A stretch of DNA of 64,000 nt, from assembly GCA_020058765.1 (NCBI GenBank), contig JAGVDM010000004.1, positions 248,001-312,000 of the forward strand. The letters are read 5' to 3'. The notes under the pieces were generated by a model. That model was not told the origin of the DNA and made no database searches. It saw nothing but the letters and a program-made list of their open reading frames with translations. This document shows positions 8,172 through 15,450 of this stretch, piece by piece. Source of the stretch: Candidatus Peribacterales bacterium. GTDB lineage: Bacteria; Patescibacteriota; Gracilibacteria; Peribacterales; Peribacteraceae. Made by a program: the position numbers and the translations under genes. Within the stretch, counting starts at the first letter, position 1; each line of letters starts with the position of its first letter.

Positions 8172-8930
8172 CTACCGAAGCTGATAGCTCAAGTACACGC
8201 GCACGGTAATTTCCTGCTCACCTGTAGGCAGCGCAGCGGCTTCGCTCACCGCCATGTCTCCACCCATGCCGTAGCCCCCTCTGCCGTACACATCACCGGG
8301 GTAGCTCGTGGCATCTTCGCCATAGCTAATCAGTTTGCCCACCCTCATACCAAGTTCCGACGCAAGCAGCTCTGCCTGCGCACGCGCCTTCCCAATAGAT
8401 TCGCGGCGTGCTTCGTCTTTTACCTTCTCCAGATCTTCCAGTGTGAACTGCACACCAGAAACATTGTTTGCCCCAGCAGCAGTAGCCGCTGCAATCACAT
8501 CACCTGCCATTTCTGGAGTGCGCACTTTGATCGTGACGTTCTGACTTGCCTCAAAGCCACGGGCGATCTGCTCACCGTCGACCCAATCGTAGGCAGGGTA
8601 GAGCGTGAAGTTGCTCGTCTGCACATCTTTTCCTTCCACGCCAAGCTCGCCTACAGCAGCGAGCACTTCCTTCATGGTTGCCTCCAGTAACGTTGTAGTC
8701 TGCTCCGCCGTTGGCTGTCTGCCAGTCTGCACACCCAGAGTAACGAGTGCGAGATCTGGCTGCACTGCCACCTTGGTTTCGCCCTGTGCGCTCACGCTCG
8801 GCGCGCTATAGGGGCGAGATTCCACATACTTCCCCGCAAGGAAGAAGAGCCCTGCAAGGAGGGTGGTGGGCAGAGCGATCGTAAAGAAGATCTGCGTAAG
8901 TGTGGCATTCTGTTTTGCTGCGGCAGCCAT
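8172..8930 (-). CDS. SIMPL (DUF541) domain protein, membrane anchored
   Basis: A 252-residue protein with one N-terminal transmembrane anchor (IFFTIALPTTLLAGLFFLAG) and an extracytoplasmic SIMPL/DUF541 domain (about 48-252). Family features include VSAQGETKVAVQPDLALVTLGV at the domain start, a central helix (LLEATMKEVLAAVGELGVEGKDVQTS), the ARRESIGKARAQAELLASELG helix (residues listed in parts) and a final RVYLSYQLR strand. The family is widespread, oligomeric and poorly understood, linked in a few bacteria to oxidative-stress tolerance. The region before the last strand is Gly/Tyr-rich (GRGGYGMGGD). The ATG at 8930 is preceded by a CCCCTC tract, as in other genes here. Confidence 0.8.
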   Translation of the reverse strand: MAAAAKQNATLTQIFFTIALPTTLLAGLFFLAGKYVESRPYSAPSVSAQGETKVAVQPDLALVTLGVQTGRQPTAEQTTTLLEATMKEVLAAVGELGVEGKDVQTSNFTLYPAYDWVDGEQIARGFEASQNVTIKVRTPEMAGDVIAAATAAGANNVSGVQFTLEDLEKVKDEARRESIGKARAQAELLASELGMRVGKLISYGEDATSYPGDVYGRGGYGMGGDMAVSEAAALPTGEQEITVRVYLSYQLR

Positions 8931-9031
8931 AGTGCAAGAGGGGAATAAAAGAAGCAGTACTACTCCAAAGCGGCAGTATGCCATACCGTCTACGAAATGT
9001 GGAGACAATGGTTACAGCTCCACACGCAAGT

Positions 9032-9059
9032 GGGGCCGCTGTCGTGTGACAGCAGCCCC
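9032..9059. other. GC-rich hairpin between two minus-strand genes
   Basis: Inverted repeat GGGGC(c)GCTGTC / GACAGC(a)GCCCC with a 4-nt loop, 28 bp after the stop of the 9088-9678 gene. No T run follows on either strand, so it may be a processing or rho-dependent end rather than a classic terminator. Confidence 0.45.
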
Positions 9060-9087
9060 GTGTTTGATCAGCGTGCGACGCTACTTG

Positions 9088-9678
9088 CTAGCGGTAATAC
9101 TGTTTCCAGTGAGGGAGACCCCACTGAATTTCTGCCCGCATAACGTACAAGTAGGAAAGTTGGCACAATGCCGCGATCCAGACAGGAACGAGATTCCACC
9201 ACCAGGCGGGGTGGATGTTCCACGGATGCGTTTGGTATTCTTCATACCCCAACACATTGAGCAGCATATATGCAAAAAGTTCTCGGAATCGCTTCCCGAA
9301 AGAATCGGGGATGGAGATCACTCCGAGATGGTACGTCGAGAGGTACCACAGCAGAGCAAAAGCGAAAACAACGCAAGCAATGGCGATGAGCGGCCCGCGG
9401 AACTCAAACATCCGAGGGTGACGACTCAAGGCACTCATGCCAGCCAAGATGCCCAGGCACGGGAGCCACCAACCGAAGAAAATCGGTTTGAGGCCGATGT
9501 GCAGGGCAAGAACAATCATCCAGAACCACAGCACCCAACCCCAGAAGAGGCAAAAACCAGTGACCTCATGCAGGTTGTGAGCGAGCTGCTTGCGAGAAGC
9601 AAGCATCTCCTTTTCGCTGGGGGGACGAGCACCGTAGCCGCACTTCAGGCACAGCAAAAAATTGGCGAACCAGGACAT
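9088..9678 (-). CDS. Polytopic membrane protein with N-terminal CxxC
   Basis: A 196-residue membrane protein with about four helices (FCLFWGWVLWFWMIVLAL, IFFGWWLPCLGILAG, PLIAIACVVFAFALLWYL, LVPVWIAALCQLSYLYV), rich in Trp and Tyr. A short N-terminal LCLKCGYG could be half of a zinc ribbon. I do not recognise the family. This gene is an exception to the local rule: AGGAG lies seven bases upstream of the ATG, one of the few convincing Shine-Dalgarno sites in the window. The start at 9678 is therefore well supported. The 220 bp upstream to the next gene holds nothing I can name. Confidence 0.6.
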   Translation of the reverse strand: MSWFANFLLCLKCGYGARPPSEKEMLASRKQLAHNLHEVTGFCLFWGWVLWFWMIVLALHIGLKPIFFGWWLPCLGILAGMSALSRHPRMFEFRGPLIAIACVVFAFALLWYLSTYHLGVISIPDSFGKRFRELFAYMLLNVLGYEEYQTHPWNIHPAWWWNLVPVWIAALCQLSYLYVMRAEIQWGLPHWKQYYR

Positions 9679-9901
9679 AGCAACTCTCCTAACATGTGAA
9701 TGAGCGTCAGCCACACGGCTGATCTAAATTACATTGTAAACTATTATTGTATTGTGTCAATGTATGGTTCAGCCCTTCCAGAAGAGGAGAAATCGAATTT
9801 CTGCATGCATGTTCTATAGACTACACGATAGCGTATGCGCCCCCGAGAATTGCAGAAACTCAGTGCGCGCGGCGAAAAAAGTGGCATACTCGTTTACCAG
9901 T

Positions 9902-10627
9902 ATGTGGAATTGGAACAAGAAACAACCGGCAACTACGCTCCACGAGCAGATCCTCGCAGGGAACGTAGGTTGCCTGTTTGCCAAAGAAGCCGCAGAACGC
10001 GGCGAGATTGCCTACGCCACAGTGGATGCCGGGCACAACAGTAACGAAGAAGGCGTGCAGAACGCGCTGCAAGGCTACATAGATGATGATCGCAAGCGTG
10101 TGCTCATGCTACTTTCGTCCCATGAACCCATGCACTTCGAAAAGGGGAGGGGACAGGCACTGCAGATCTACGAGCATATGGTGCTCGCACTCAGAACTAT
10201 CAATCAGCACGCGCTCATCAAAGCACTGGAGATCAACGAAGATCTCAACATCTTTGCAGCGCACCAAGTGATACCGGCACTCAACCTTTTGCCGAGAGAG
10301 CTACAAACACTCATGCGCGATCCTGTTACACGCGATCGGCTTTGCGACACCTACGCAGCAAACGGCGCGCTCTCACAAAAGTTTGTAGATTCGCAGACGG
10401 GCGAAGTGCGCCGGCTCTTTAGCTTTGCGATGGCACCGTACTATGAACCAGTAACTAATATGCCCCACCCCCGCTGGGCGCCGCACTTCTGCGTTGCAGT
10501 TACAGAGCAGCGGGACATTAATACCGCGATTAAAGAGCGCCCATTGGATGTAACCCGCACGCAGCAATGGGAAGTGGCTGCGGCGGGGCAACGGTATCCG
10601 CAGGGGTTTCATCCGAGAGCGAAATAA
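9902..10627 (+). CDS. Hypothetical soluble protein
   Basis: A 241-residue protein starting MWNWNKKQPATT. It has no signal peptide or membrane helix. It looks largely alpha-helical (HEQILAGNVGCLFAKEAAERG, LQIYEHMVLALRTINQHALIKALE). No catalytic signature is visible and I cannot place it. A CATACT hexamer lies about 12 bases before the ATG. Its end is the left border of the defence island: a recombinase-like remnant in another frame begins immediately, so the last residues could have been altered by integration. Confidence 0.55.
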   Translation: MWNWNKKQPATTLHEQILAGNVGCLFAKEAAERGEIAYATVDAGHNSNEEGVQNALQGYIDDDRKRVLMLLSSHEPMHFEKGRGQALQIYEHMVLALRTINQHALIKALEINEDLNIFAAHQVIPALNLLPRELQTLMRDPVTRDRLCDTYAANGALSQKFVDSQTGEVRRLFSFAMAPYYEPVTNMPHPRWAPHFCVAVTEQRDINTAIKERPLDVTRTQQWEVAAAGQRYPQGFHPRAK

Positions 10628-10628
10628 A

Positions 10629-10805
10629 AAGCTTGCGACCGATGTGCTGGGAATTTCGGATAAGCAGAAAGCTCAGAAGATCAACCAGAGGAAGTACGTA
10701 GAGTATCTCCTAAGAAATGGATCTATCTCTGAAAAACGAGAACTGCTGGATTCGCTAAAAGATAAATTGGTGCTCCAAGGTCAGAAGATATTTCTGGAAA
10801 CCTGA
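10629..10805 (+). pseudogene. C-terminal remnant resembling a serine recombinase
   Basis: An open stretch without its own start, ending in TGA at 10803-10805. It reads KKLATDVLGISDKQKAQKI, then VEYLLRNGSISEKRELLD, SLKDKLVLQGQKIFLE. The pattern NGS..EKRELL..LK.KL.L...K..LE resembles the extreme C-terminus of large serine recombinases (Pin-like, zinc-ribbon type) common in Patescibacteria. Nothing of the catalytic domain remains nearby. Its position at the boundary between host-like genes and the AT-richer island suggests it is what is left of the integrase that brought the island. The identification rests on a short pattern and is tentative. Confidence 0.4.
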
Positions 10806-10811
10806 ATGCCG

Positions 10812-12299
10812 TCACGCTAGCAAAAAACTAGGTGCGTATCCCGGCTGCTGATCTTCCATTATTTGGATCTCGCTGCAAACTGCATTCAACTGATGGCCAA
10901 GGAAACAGGCTCCACTCATGGGGCCGCAATAAAAAATATACAAACGCTTCGCCTTCCTCTTTTTTACTAATGCAACAAGCGAGCTTTTTACATCTTCTGC
11001 CATTGAAACAAGATCGCCTGCGTTGCGGATGCACTTCTGGGCGATACCAGTTTTTGGAGCTAGTAAAAGAAGGCTGCCGATATCCTCATGTGCGTTAACG
11101 AACTCACGGACATCATTTGATATATCGTGCGTTAGACTAATGCCGACTGCGACTGCACTGCCATTCTTAGCAGCGTTCTCACCTTCGGTAGTGCCGCCCT
11201 CACTGACGATACTCATTGAAAAATCGTCGTTACGCCTCGCATCGGTTCTCCAGAGCTGGCCGTATTGATCCATTTCTATTACGTACGGACCCACCTTGCG
11301 GAAGGTATGGCCGAACGCCATCCATGCACTCAGTCTGGCGGCACCGCGAGCACGAATGAGTCTTTCACTAGCAGAGCGGCTGACTTGTTTTTCCATGCTC
11401 TTGAGTTCCGGGAGCAGCACGGCATTCCAATTATTTGGCTCTTTGAGCTGGCGGCCCCCGTCATTAAAATGATCTTTCCAATCCAAGAGGTAGTCTGGAG
11501 GGACGCTGAACACTTGATCTTTGATCGTATTCATATGAATGGTCAAAGAGGGCTCTTCCGACGGTGGTAATTTTAAATCATGTTCTGACAATTTTGCATC
11601 AAGGGTGGTTAATGTGATTTCTGCTACAGCTCCTGTGATCCATTCCTTCACAATGCCAATGACTGTGAAAAGGTCGGTATCGCTATATTTTAATCCGTGA
11701 TTTTGCATTCGTTCCGATATGCGCTCCTTTAACTCTTTTGGCACTCTGCCGAGTCGGAAATGCAGAGTCTGAAGAAACGAAACAAATTCCGATTCGTCGC
11801 TTGCGCCAATATGATCCTGCCATTTCTTCCGCAGATCTGCGTACATGGCATTCGTGCCCGATATGAAATCAAGCCGAAGGGTTTCGTGATCGGGATCAAT
11901 GATGGCTTCTGATTCGTTATTCCATCCGGTATTGCTTACGAGATACAGTTCAATCTTCCCTTGATGCTTTGAGCGAAGAAGCAGCCATGTGTTCCAGAAT
12001 TTTTGGAGAAGGCTTTTGGTAGTTTTTGTCTTACAGCGACAAAGCTCTTCAGTTGAGTAAACGGTATCTGGCGATGTGTGGAATTTGACCTGATAGAACC
12101 GAGACGGCAATTCCACATCTGACGTATGTGGAAAGACGGTCACATCGTCGACGGAACCTGCTTTGTCGTCTTCTACACAGATATGGTGCACATTGTCTGG
12201 ATGTTGCATAAGCTCCAAAGTCAAAAACCAAGATTGGAGATGCTGATAATCAAGCCCGTTGAGTATTGACGTTGTCTTCTTAGGCATTGGATTTCTCAT
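10812..12299 (-). CDS. cap4: Cap4: CBASS effector, DUF4297-type nuclease fused to SAVED sensor
   Basis: A 495-residue effector. The N-terminal half looks like the DUF4297/restriction-type endonuclease of Cap4: Asp51/Asp52 in GSVDDVTVF and Gln70-Val-Lys72 in FYQVKFH give the D-(E/Q)xK core. The C-terminal half (about 300-495) matches a SAVED domain, which binds a cyclic oligonucleotide (VAVGISLTHDIS, SLLLLAPKTGIAQKC, RLYIFYCGPMSGACFLGHQL). In characterised Cap4 proteins ligand binding triggers oligomerisation and indiscriminate dsDNA cleavage, killing the infected cell. It is last in the operon; its start overlaps the end of the ATPase gene by 20 bp (or 8 bp from the second ATG at 12287). The exact ligand cannot be read from sequence. 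Confidence 0.85.
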   Translation of the reverse strand: MRNPMPKKTTSILNGLDYQHLQSWFLTLELMQHPDNVHHICVEDDKAGSVDDVTVFPHTSDVELPSRFYQVKFHTSPDTVYSTEELCRCKTKTTKSLLQKFWNTWLLLRSKHQGKIELYLVSNTGWNNESEAIIDPDHETLRLDFISGTNAMYADLRKKWQDHIGASDESEFVSFLQTLHFRLGRVPKELKERISERMQNHGLKYSDTDLFTVIGIVKEWITGAVAEITLTTLDAKLSEHDLKLPPSEEPSLTIHMNTIKDQVFSVPPDYLLDWKDHFNDGGRQLKEPNNWNAVLLPELKSMEKQVSRSASERLIRARGAARLSAWMAFGHTFRKVGPYVIEMDQYGQLWRTDARRNDDFSMSIVSEGGTTEGENAAKNGSAVAVGISLTHDISNDVREFVNAHEDIGSLLLLAPKTGIAQKCIRNAGDLVSMAEDVKSSLVALVKKRKAKRLYIFYCGPMSGACFLGHQLNAVCSEIQIMEDQQPGYAPSFLLA

Positions 12300-13233
12300 T
12301 GGTAAAAGGCTTGGCTGGCTCGAAGGCTTGAGCGAGTTCTACGATGCGATCAAAAGTAATTGCCGTGTCGGGGAAGGCATCGATAACAAGGCTAGGGAAG
12401 AAACGGAGTCGCATATCAGAGTACGTCCAGCCGTAGGTGCGATCTTTCGTAGAGCCCATGAGATCGGCAATTTTCTCGATTTGGGCCGCTTTCAATCCAA
12501 TGCCATCGAGATTTTGCTTAATAACTTCTTTCCTCTGCTCTTTACTAGGCCTCTTGAACTGAAAAATGGCGGCGGCTCGCCGGACGACTGCTGGATCCAG
12601 GGAGTCAAACCTGTTCGTGCACATGACAATAATGACGGGCAGCCCCTGCTTCGACAACGTATCAATGCCACGGATCAATGAGTTTACTCCCGCCTTGTCT
12701 TCATGATGCATCTGTTGGAATTCCCTGGACTGCGCGAGTGCATCGGCCTCATCAATGAAGAAAATGATTCCCGAAGAGGGTCGTCCCGCATTGATCTTAA
12801 TTTCCGAAGCCGTCTTTCGTATTTCCTCGAAAGCGTTACTGATGAGCTTGCTCATCTGACCAACGAGGCCGCTCCCGCGCGCGTTCAGGCTCAACCGGTA
12901 GAGATTGATGGACATATTCTTCTCTCTGTCGGAGATGGCTGCGCCGAAGGTCTCTGCAAGAGTCGTTTTCCCCGTTCCCACATCCCCAGCAAAAATGAAT
13001 AGAGGTGCTCTCTTCTTAAAAAAATCAACCAAAGGGATGACTCGCTTATGATTTTGCTTGCTCCAGTCATCCAACAAGGATCGATTTAGGAGAACGGAAG
13101 ATTCTTTGACCAGCTGCGATTTCTCCTCATCTAGACCAACAAGGCCTTGATACACAATCAGAGCCTCCGCATTGGGGAAGCTATCAACGGCCTCGAATAC
13201 ATTTTCTTCATCATCCATAGTGTTAGGTGGCAT
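12280..13233 (-). CDS. cap6: Cap6: TRIP13/Pch2-like AAA+ ATPase of type III CBASS
   Basis: An AAA+ ATPase of about 317 residues (positions below count from this start). Walker A is GDVGTGKTT near 83-91, Walker B is IIFFIDEADALA near 156-167, sensor 1 is VMCTNRFDS, and arginines in DPAVVRRAA probably include the finger. In type III CBASS this Pch2/TRIP13 relative disassembles HORMA-nucleotidyltransferase complexes, keeping the system off. The order CD-NTase, HORMA, ATPase, effector fixes the assignment. Two starts fit: ATG 13233 overlaps the HORMA end by 11 bp, and ATG 13218 leaves 4 bp. Reading further upstream would overlap the HORMA gene by almost 100 bp and is unlikely. Confidence 0.85.
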   Translation of the reverse strand: MPPNTMDDEENVFEAVDSFPNAEALIVYQGLVGLDEEKSQLVKESSVLLNRSLLDDWSKQNHKRVIPLVDFFKKRAPLFIFAGDVGTGKTTLAETFGAAISDREKNMSINLYRLSLNARGSGLVGQMSKLISNAFEEIRKTASEIKINAGRPSSGIIFFIDEADALAQSREFQQMHHEDKAGVNSLIRGIDTLSKQGLPVIIVMCTNRFDSLDPAVVRRAAAIFQFKRPSKEQRKEVIKQNLDGIGLKAAQIEKIADLMGSTKDRTYGWTYSDMRLRFFPSLVIDAFPDTAITFDRIVELAQAFEPAKPFTNEKSNA

Positions 13234-13732
13234 TGAATACAGTACGCGATACCCCTGTTCCATTCTTGGCATATTGCCGGTCAGCGGAGGAGACGCCGTT
13301 TGCTGCCAAAGGCGGTTCATCTGCTCCGTTCCGCTTCACGGGCAGCTTAGCGTCGAAAGCCGCCTGCTGCTCTGTTGTAAGGGCAAAATAATTGGAGTTG
13401 GGGCTGAGGTAGGAATAGGCAGTCGCGCCCTCGAGGTTCATTCCTGCGCGGATGTCGCCACACTCATCGTCCCGGGAGACGGAGCCATCCCAATGGACTT
13501 CATAGCGGAGCCGGAAAATCACTATGCCGTTCCTCTTAAATCCATAGTCCAGCGATCGCAGATACCCGTTGGCGATAAGCTCCACAGCTTCTGTGATGTG
13601 ATCCCTGACGTACTGCTCGGATGTTTTCTTGTAGAGAAAGTAAAGCAGCCACAAATCTCCCGCAATTTTTGAGCCCAAATACTCCGCGTCGGTTCGCGAT
13701 GCCGTTGCTGAGCGAGTGAGTGACTGAGTCAT
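13223..13732 (-). CDS. cap7: Cap7: bacterial HORMA-domain protein of type III CBASS
   Basis: A 169-residue protein. The N-terminus (TRSATASRTDAEYLGSKIAGDL) follows the pattern of bacterial HORMA family 1. The middle carries ELIANGYLRSLDYGFKRNG and IFRLRYEVHWDG. The last 20 residues (DRQYAKNGTGVSRTVF) match the family tail, which may serve as closure motif for the HORMA safety belt. HORMA proteins sense an infection cue and activate the CD-NTase by binding it. The start is well supported: its ATG shares the sequence ATGA with the CD-NTase stop, indicating translational coupling. Thirteen upstream in-frame codons lie inside the nucleotidyltransferase gene and were excluded. Confidence 0.85.
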   Translation of the reverse strand: MTQSLTRSATASRTDAEYLGSKIAGDLWLLYFLYKKTSEQYVRDHITEAVELIANGYLRSLDYGFKRNGIVIFRLRYEVHWDGSVSRDDECGDIRAGMNLEGATAYSYLSPNSNYFALTTEQQAAFDAKLPVKRNGADEPPLAANGVSSADRQYAKNGTGVSRTVFNAT

Positions 13733-14745
13733 AGCGAAATGAAGAAGGATGGACCGAACACCAATCGCCAAAGCTCCTGCGCCCTACCTTTTGTGGCCGT
13801 CGTCATGGCACCAGAAATTGCAGTCAGTGCCTTTGTCGCTTCGGCAACGATCATCTGCCGTTCCGATTCGGTGTATCGCGATGCAACGTTATTTTCTGGG
13901 TTCACCGGGTCGAAGATGCGAATCGGATCGACACAATTCTTGGGCAAGGACGAAGAAGAATAATTGTCGGCGAAGACGATGGGTTCCTTCAGCCCAGAAT
14001 TCACGATGTATGCAAAGAAATCGCCCATGGCCTTGGGGTAATCATCGAGTTCAATCTTTGCAGTGTCGGCGAGATGGGCGCAGATCAGCTCGATCATGAA
14101 CGACTTAAAGCGGAAAGATGAGTCGCGATCTCTGACCTGTTTCTTCCACCACTTTGCAAGCCTCACCACTTGGGCGAAGTGATCAGAGTTCTCCTTTTTC
14201 CTCTTCCGGATGAAATCCAGATGCAGAGGGATGCTGGTCATAACGCGTACGCCCATGTCTTTGGGGATGAGGTAACCCACGCCATCATCCTCTCCTTCAA
14301 AAATGACAGGAACGACATCGACGTTCAATCCCGTACCGACAAACGAAATGGTGACACAGTGTGAGCCAGGAGGAAGGCTGAACTGCTCAGGTTTGAGTTG
14401 GGGGTAGGCCTCTTGCAGGCGTTCCTTAAGCCATACGAGCAGTTTATCAACGTCGATGTTTTTGTCTGTGGGCTTCACATAGACCGCAACATCCATATCG
14501 TCGATTGTGCGGAGGGCGGTGCCCTTTGCGACGCTGCCCGCGTGGAGCATTTTTACGAGACTGTAGTCGGGGTGATCACCGATGTATCTTTCGAGCTGAT
14601 CTCGGAGGTTGTTGACCTGTCCGCGATATTTCTCCGCCAGTTCATGGGGTAGGTTCACCTTATCCGTGGCAAAGGCAAGGATCTGGCTGTGTTTTACGTG
14701 TTGCTCAAGCATTTCAAAATCGGAGGGGAGCTTCAAGCCTAACAA
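13729..14745 (-). CDS. CD-NTase (CdnC/CdnD-type) of type III CBASS
   Basis: A 338-residue cGAS/DncV-like nucleotidyltransferase that makes the cyclic oligonucleotide alarm. The active site is intact: HAGSVAKGTALRT (Gly70-Ser71), the metal pair Asp83 and Asp85 in IDDMDVAVYV, and the third Asp143 in LNVDVVPVIF. The product in the family is a cyclic di- or trinucleotide built from ATP/GTP; sequence alone does not tell which. Clade C or D is inferred from the HORMA/TRIP13 company. It is the first gene of the four-gene operon. The TTG start is preceded by GATAAA and exactly six bases, matching the local leaderless pattern; ATG at 14712 is the alternative. Confidence 0.85.
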   Translation of the reverse strand: MLGLKLPSDFEMLEQHVKHSQILAFATDKVNLPHELAEKYRGQVNNLRDQLERYIGDHPDYSLVKMLHAGSVAKGTALRTIDDMDVAVYVKPTDKNIDVDKLLVWLKERLQEAYPQLKPEQFSLPPGSHCVTISFVGTGLNVDVVPVIFEGEDDGVGYLIPKDMGVRVMTSIPLHLDFIRKRKKENSDHFAQVVRLAKWWKKQVRDRDSSFRFKSFMIELICAHLADTAKIELDDYPKAMGDFFAYIVNSGLKEPIVFADNYSSSSLPKNCVDPIRIFDPVNPENNVASRYTESERQMIVAEATKALTAISGAMTTATKGRAQELWRLVFGPSFFISL

Positions 14746-14806
14746 GTATTCTTTATCAGGTCAATTGTTCTTGTTTTTCTGTCGTTTATGCCGTAAAATC
14801 GATAGG
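14741..14806. promoter_or_regulatory. Divergent promoter region between CBASS and S24 regulator
   Basis: Sixty-two bases separate the two start codons. Toward the regulator a -35 TTGTTT (14771-14776), 17-bp spacer and -10 TAAAAT (14794-14799) place transcription one to three bases before its ATG. Toward CBASS, GATAAA (plus strand 14752-14757) ends six bases before the TTG, but no good -35 is seen, so this promoter may be weak. An inverted repeat AACAAG (14741-14746) / CTTGTT (14770-14775) brackets the CBASS -10 and overlaps the regulator -35; it is a candidate operator for an autorepressing S24 protein. Confidence 0.6.
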
Positions 14807-14807
14807 C

Positions 14808-15425
14808 ATGCGTCCAATTCACCCTCTCCAGCAAAAACTTTTGAACGAATTGAGGAGACTGTCCGGGACGGATGAAGGATACACATACCGCGATCTTATG
14901 AAGCGGATATGCGCGTCCTCAACGAGTCAGGTTGCGCATCATCTTTACCAACTCGAACAGAAAGGACTACTAAAGCGTGATCCCGATGATCCCCAGAATT
15001 TCACGATCATTGACGAGGCTGAGGACGCATTTTCATTCCTACCTCTCCTTGCGCTCGCTTCATGTGGAAAGGGTATTGATAACGAACAACATATTATTGA
15101 GAGAATCCCCGTGCGGTCTTCTTTCATTCCGACGCAGATCAAAGACACTTTTCTAATTCTTGCCGATGGTGATTCGATGAAACCGCGAATAAATCACAAG
15201 GATATTGTTCTCGTCGAAAAATTCTCAGAGGATAAACATAACCCTCTCGGTAAAGTTGTCGTATGTGAAGAAAATTCCGAATGTAAAATAAAGCAGTATT
15301 CTAAATCAGATGGAGATATCGTTCTTGTGTCTTTTAATGAAAAATATCCTCCATACGTCGTGAAGAATCCAGATAGCTTCAAAATACATGGCATTGTGAG
15401 AGGTGTTCTTTTTGCAAGCATTTAA
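14808..15425 (+). CDS. LexA/UmuD-like S24 autoprotease with winged-helix, likely CBASS regulator
   Basis: A 205-residue two-domain protein. Residues about 5-60 form a winged helix (LLNELRRLSG, DLMKRICASSTSQVAHHLYQLEQKGLLKR). Residues about 78-205 are a peptidase S24 domain: a Cys86-Gly87 cleavage site in LALASCGKG, the same pair used by UmuD, nucleophile Ser123 in ADGDSMKP, and general base Lys162 in ECKIKQY, aligned by eye to LexA Lys156. The family cleaves itself when RecA-ssDNA filaments form, destroying the repressor. It is transcribed divergently from the CBASS operon across 62 bp, so it probably represses CBASS and itself and releases them on DNA damage. The arrangement is seen; the regulatory role is inferred. 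Confidence 0.82.
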   Translation: MRPIHPLQQKLLNELRRLSGTDEGYTYRDLMKRICASSTSQVAHHLYQLEQKGLLKRDPDDPQNFTIIDEAEDAFSFLPLLALASCGKGIDNEQHIIERIPVRSSFIPTQIKDTFLILADGDSMKPRINHKDIVLVEKFSEDKHNPLGKVVVCEENSECKIKQYSKSDGDIVLVSFNEKYPPYVVKNPDSFKIHGIVRGVLFASI

Positions 15426-15450
15426 TTCCAAGCCTAAAAAGGCATCTCTG

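Noticed and set aside
10812-12299. Gene as part of a plain restriction or phosphorothioation system
   Set aside because: The C-terminal SAVED-like half and the upstream HORMA, TRIP13-like and CD-NTase genes identify it as a CBASS effector.
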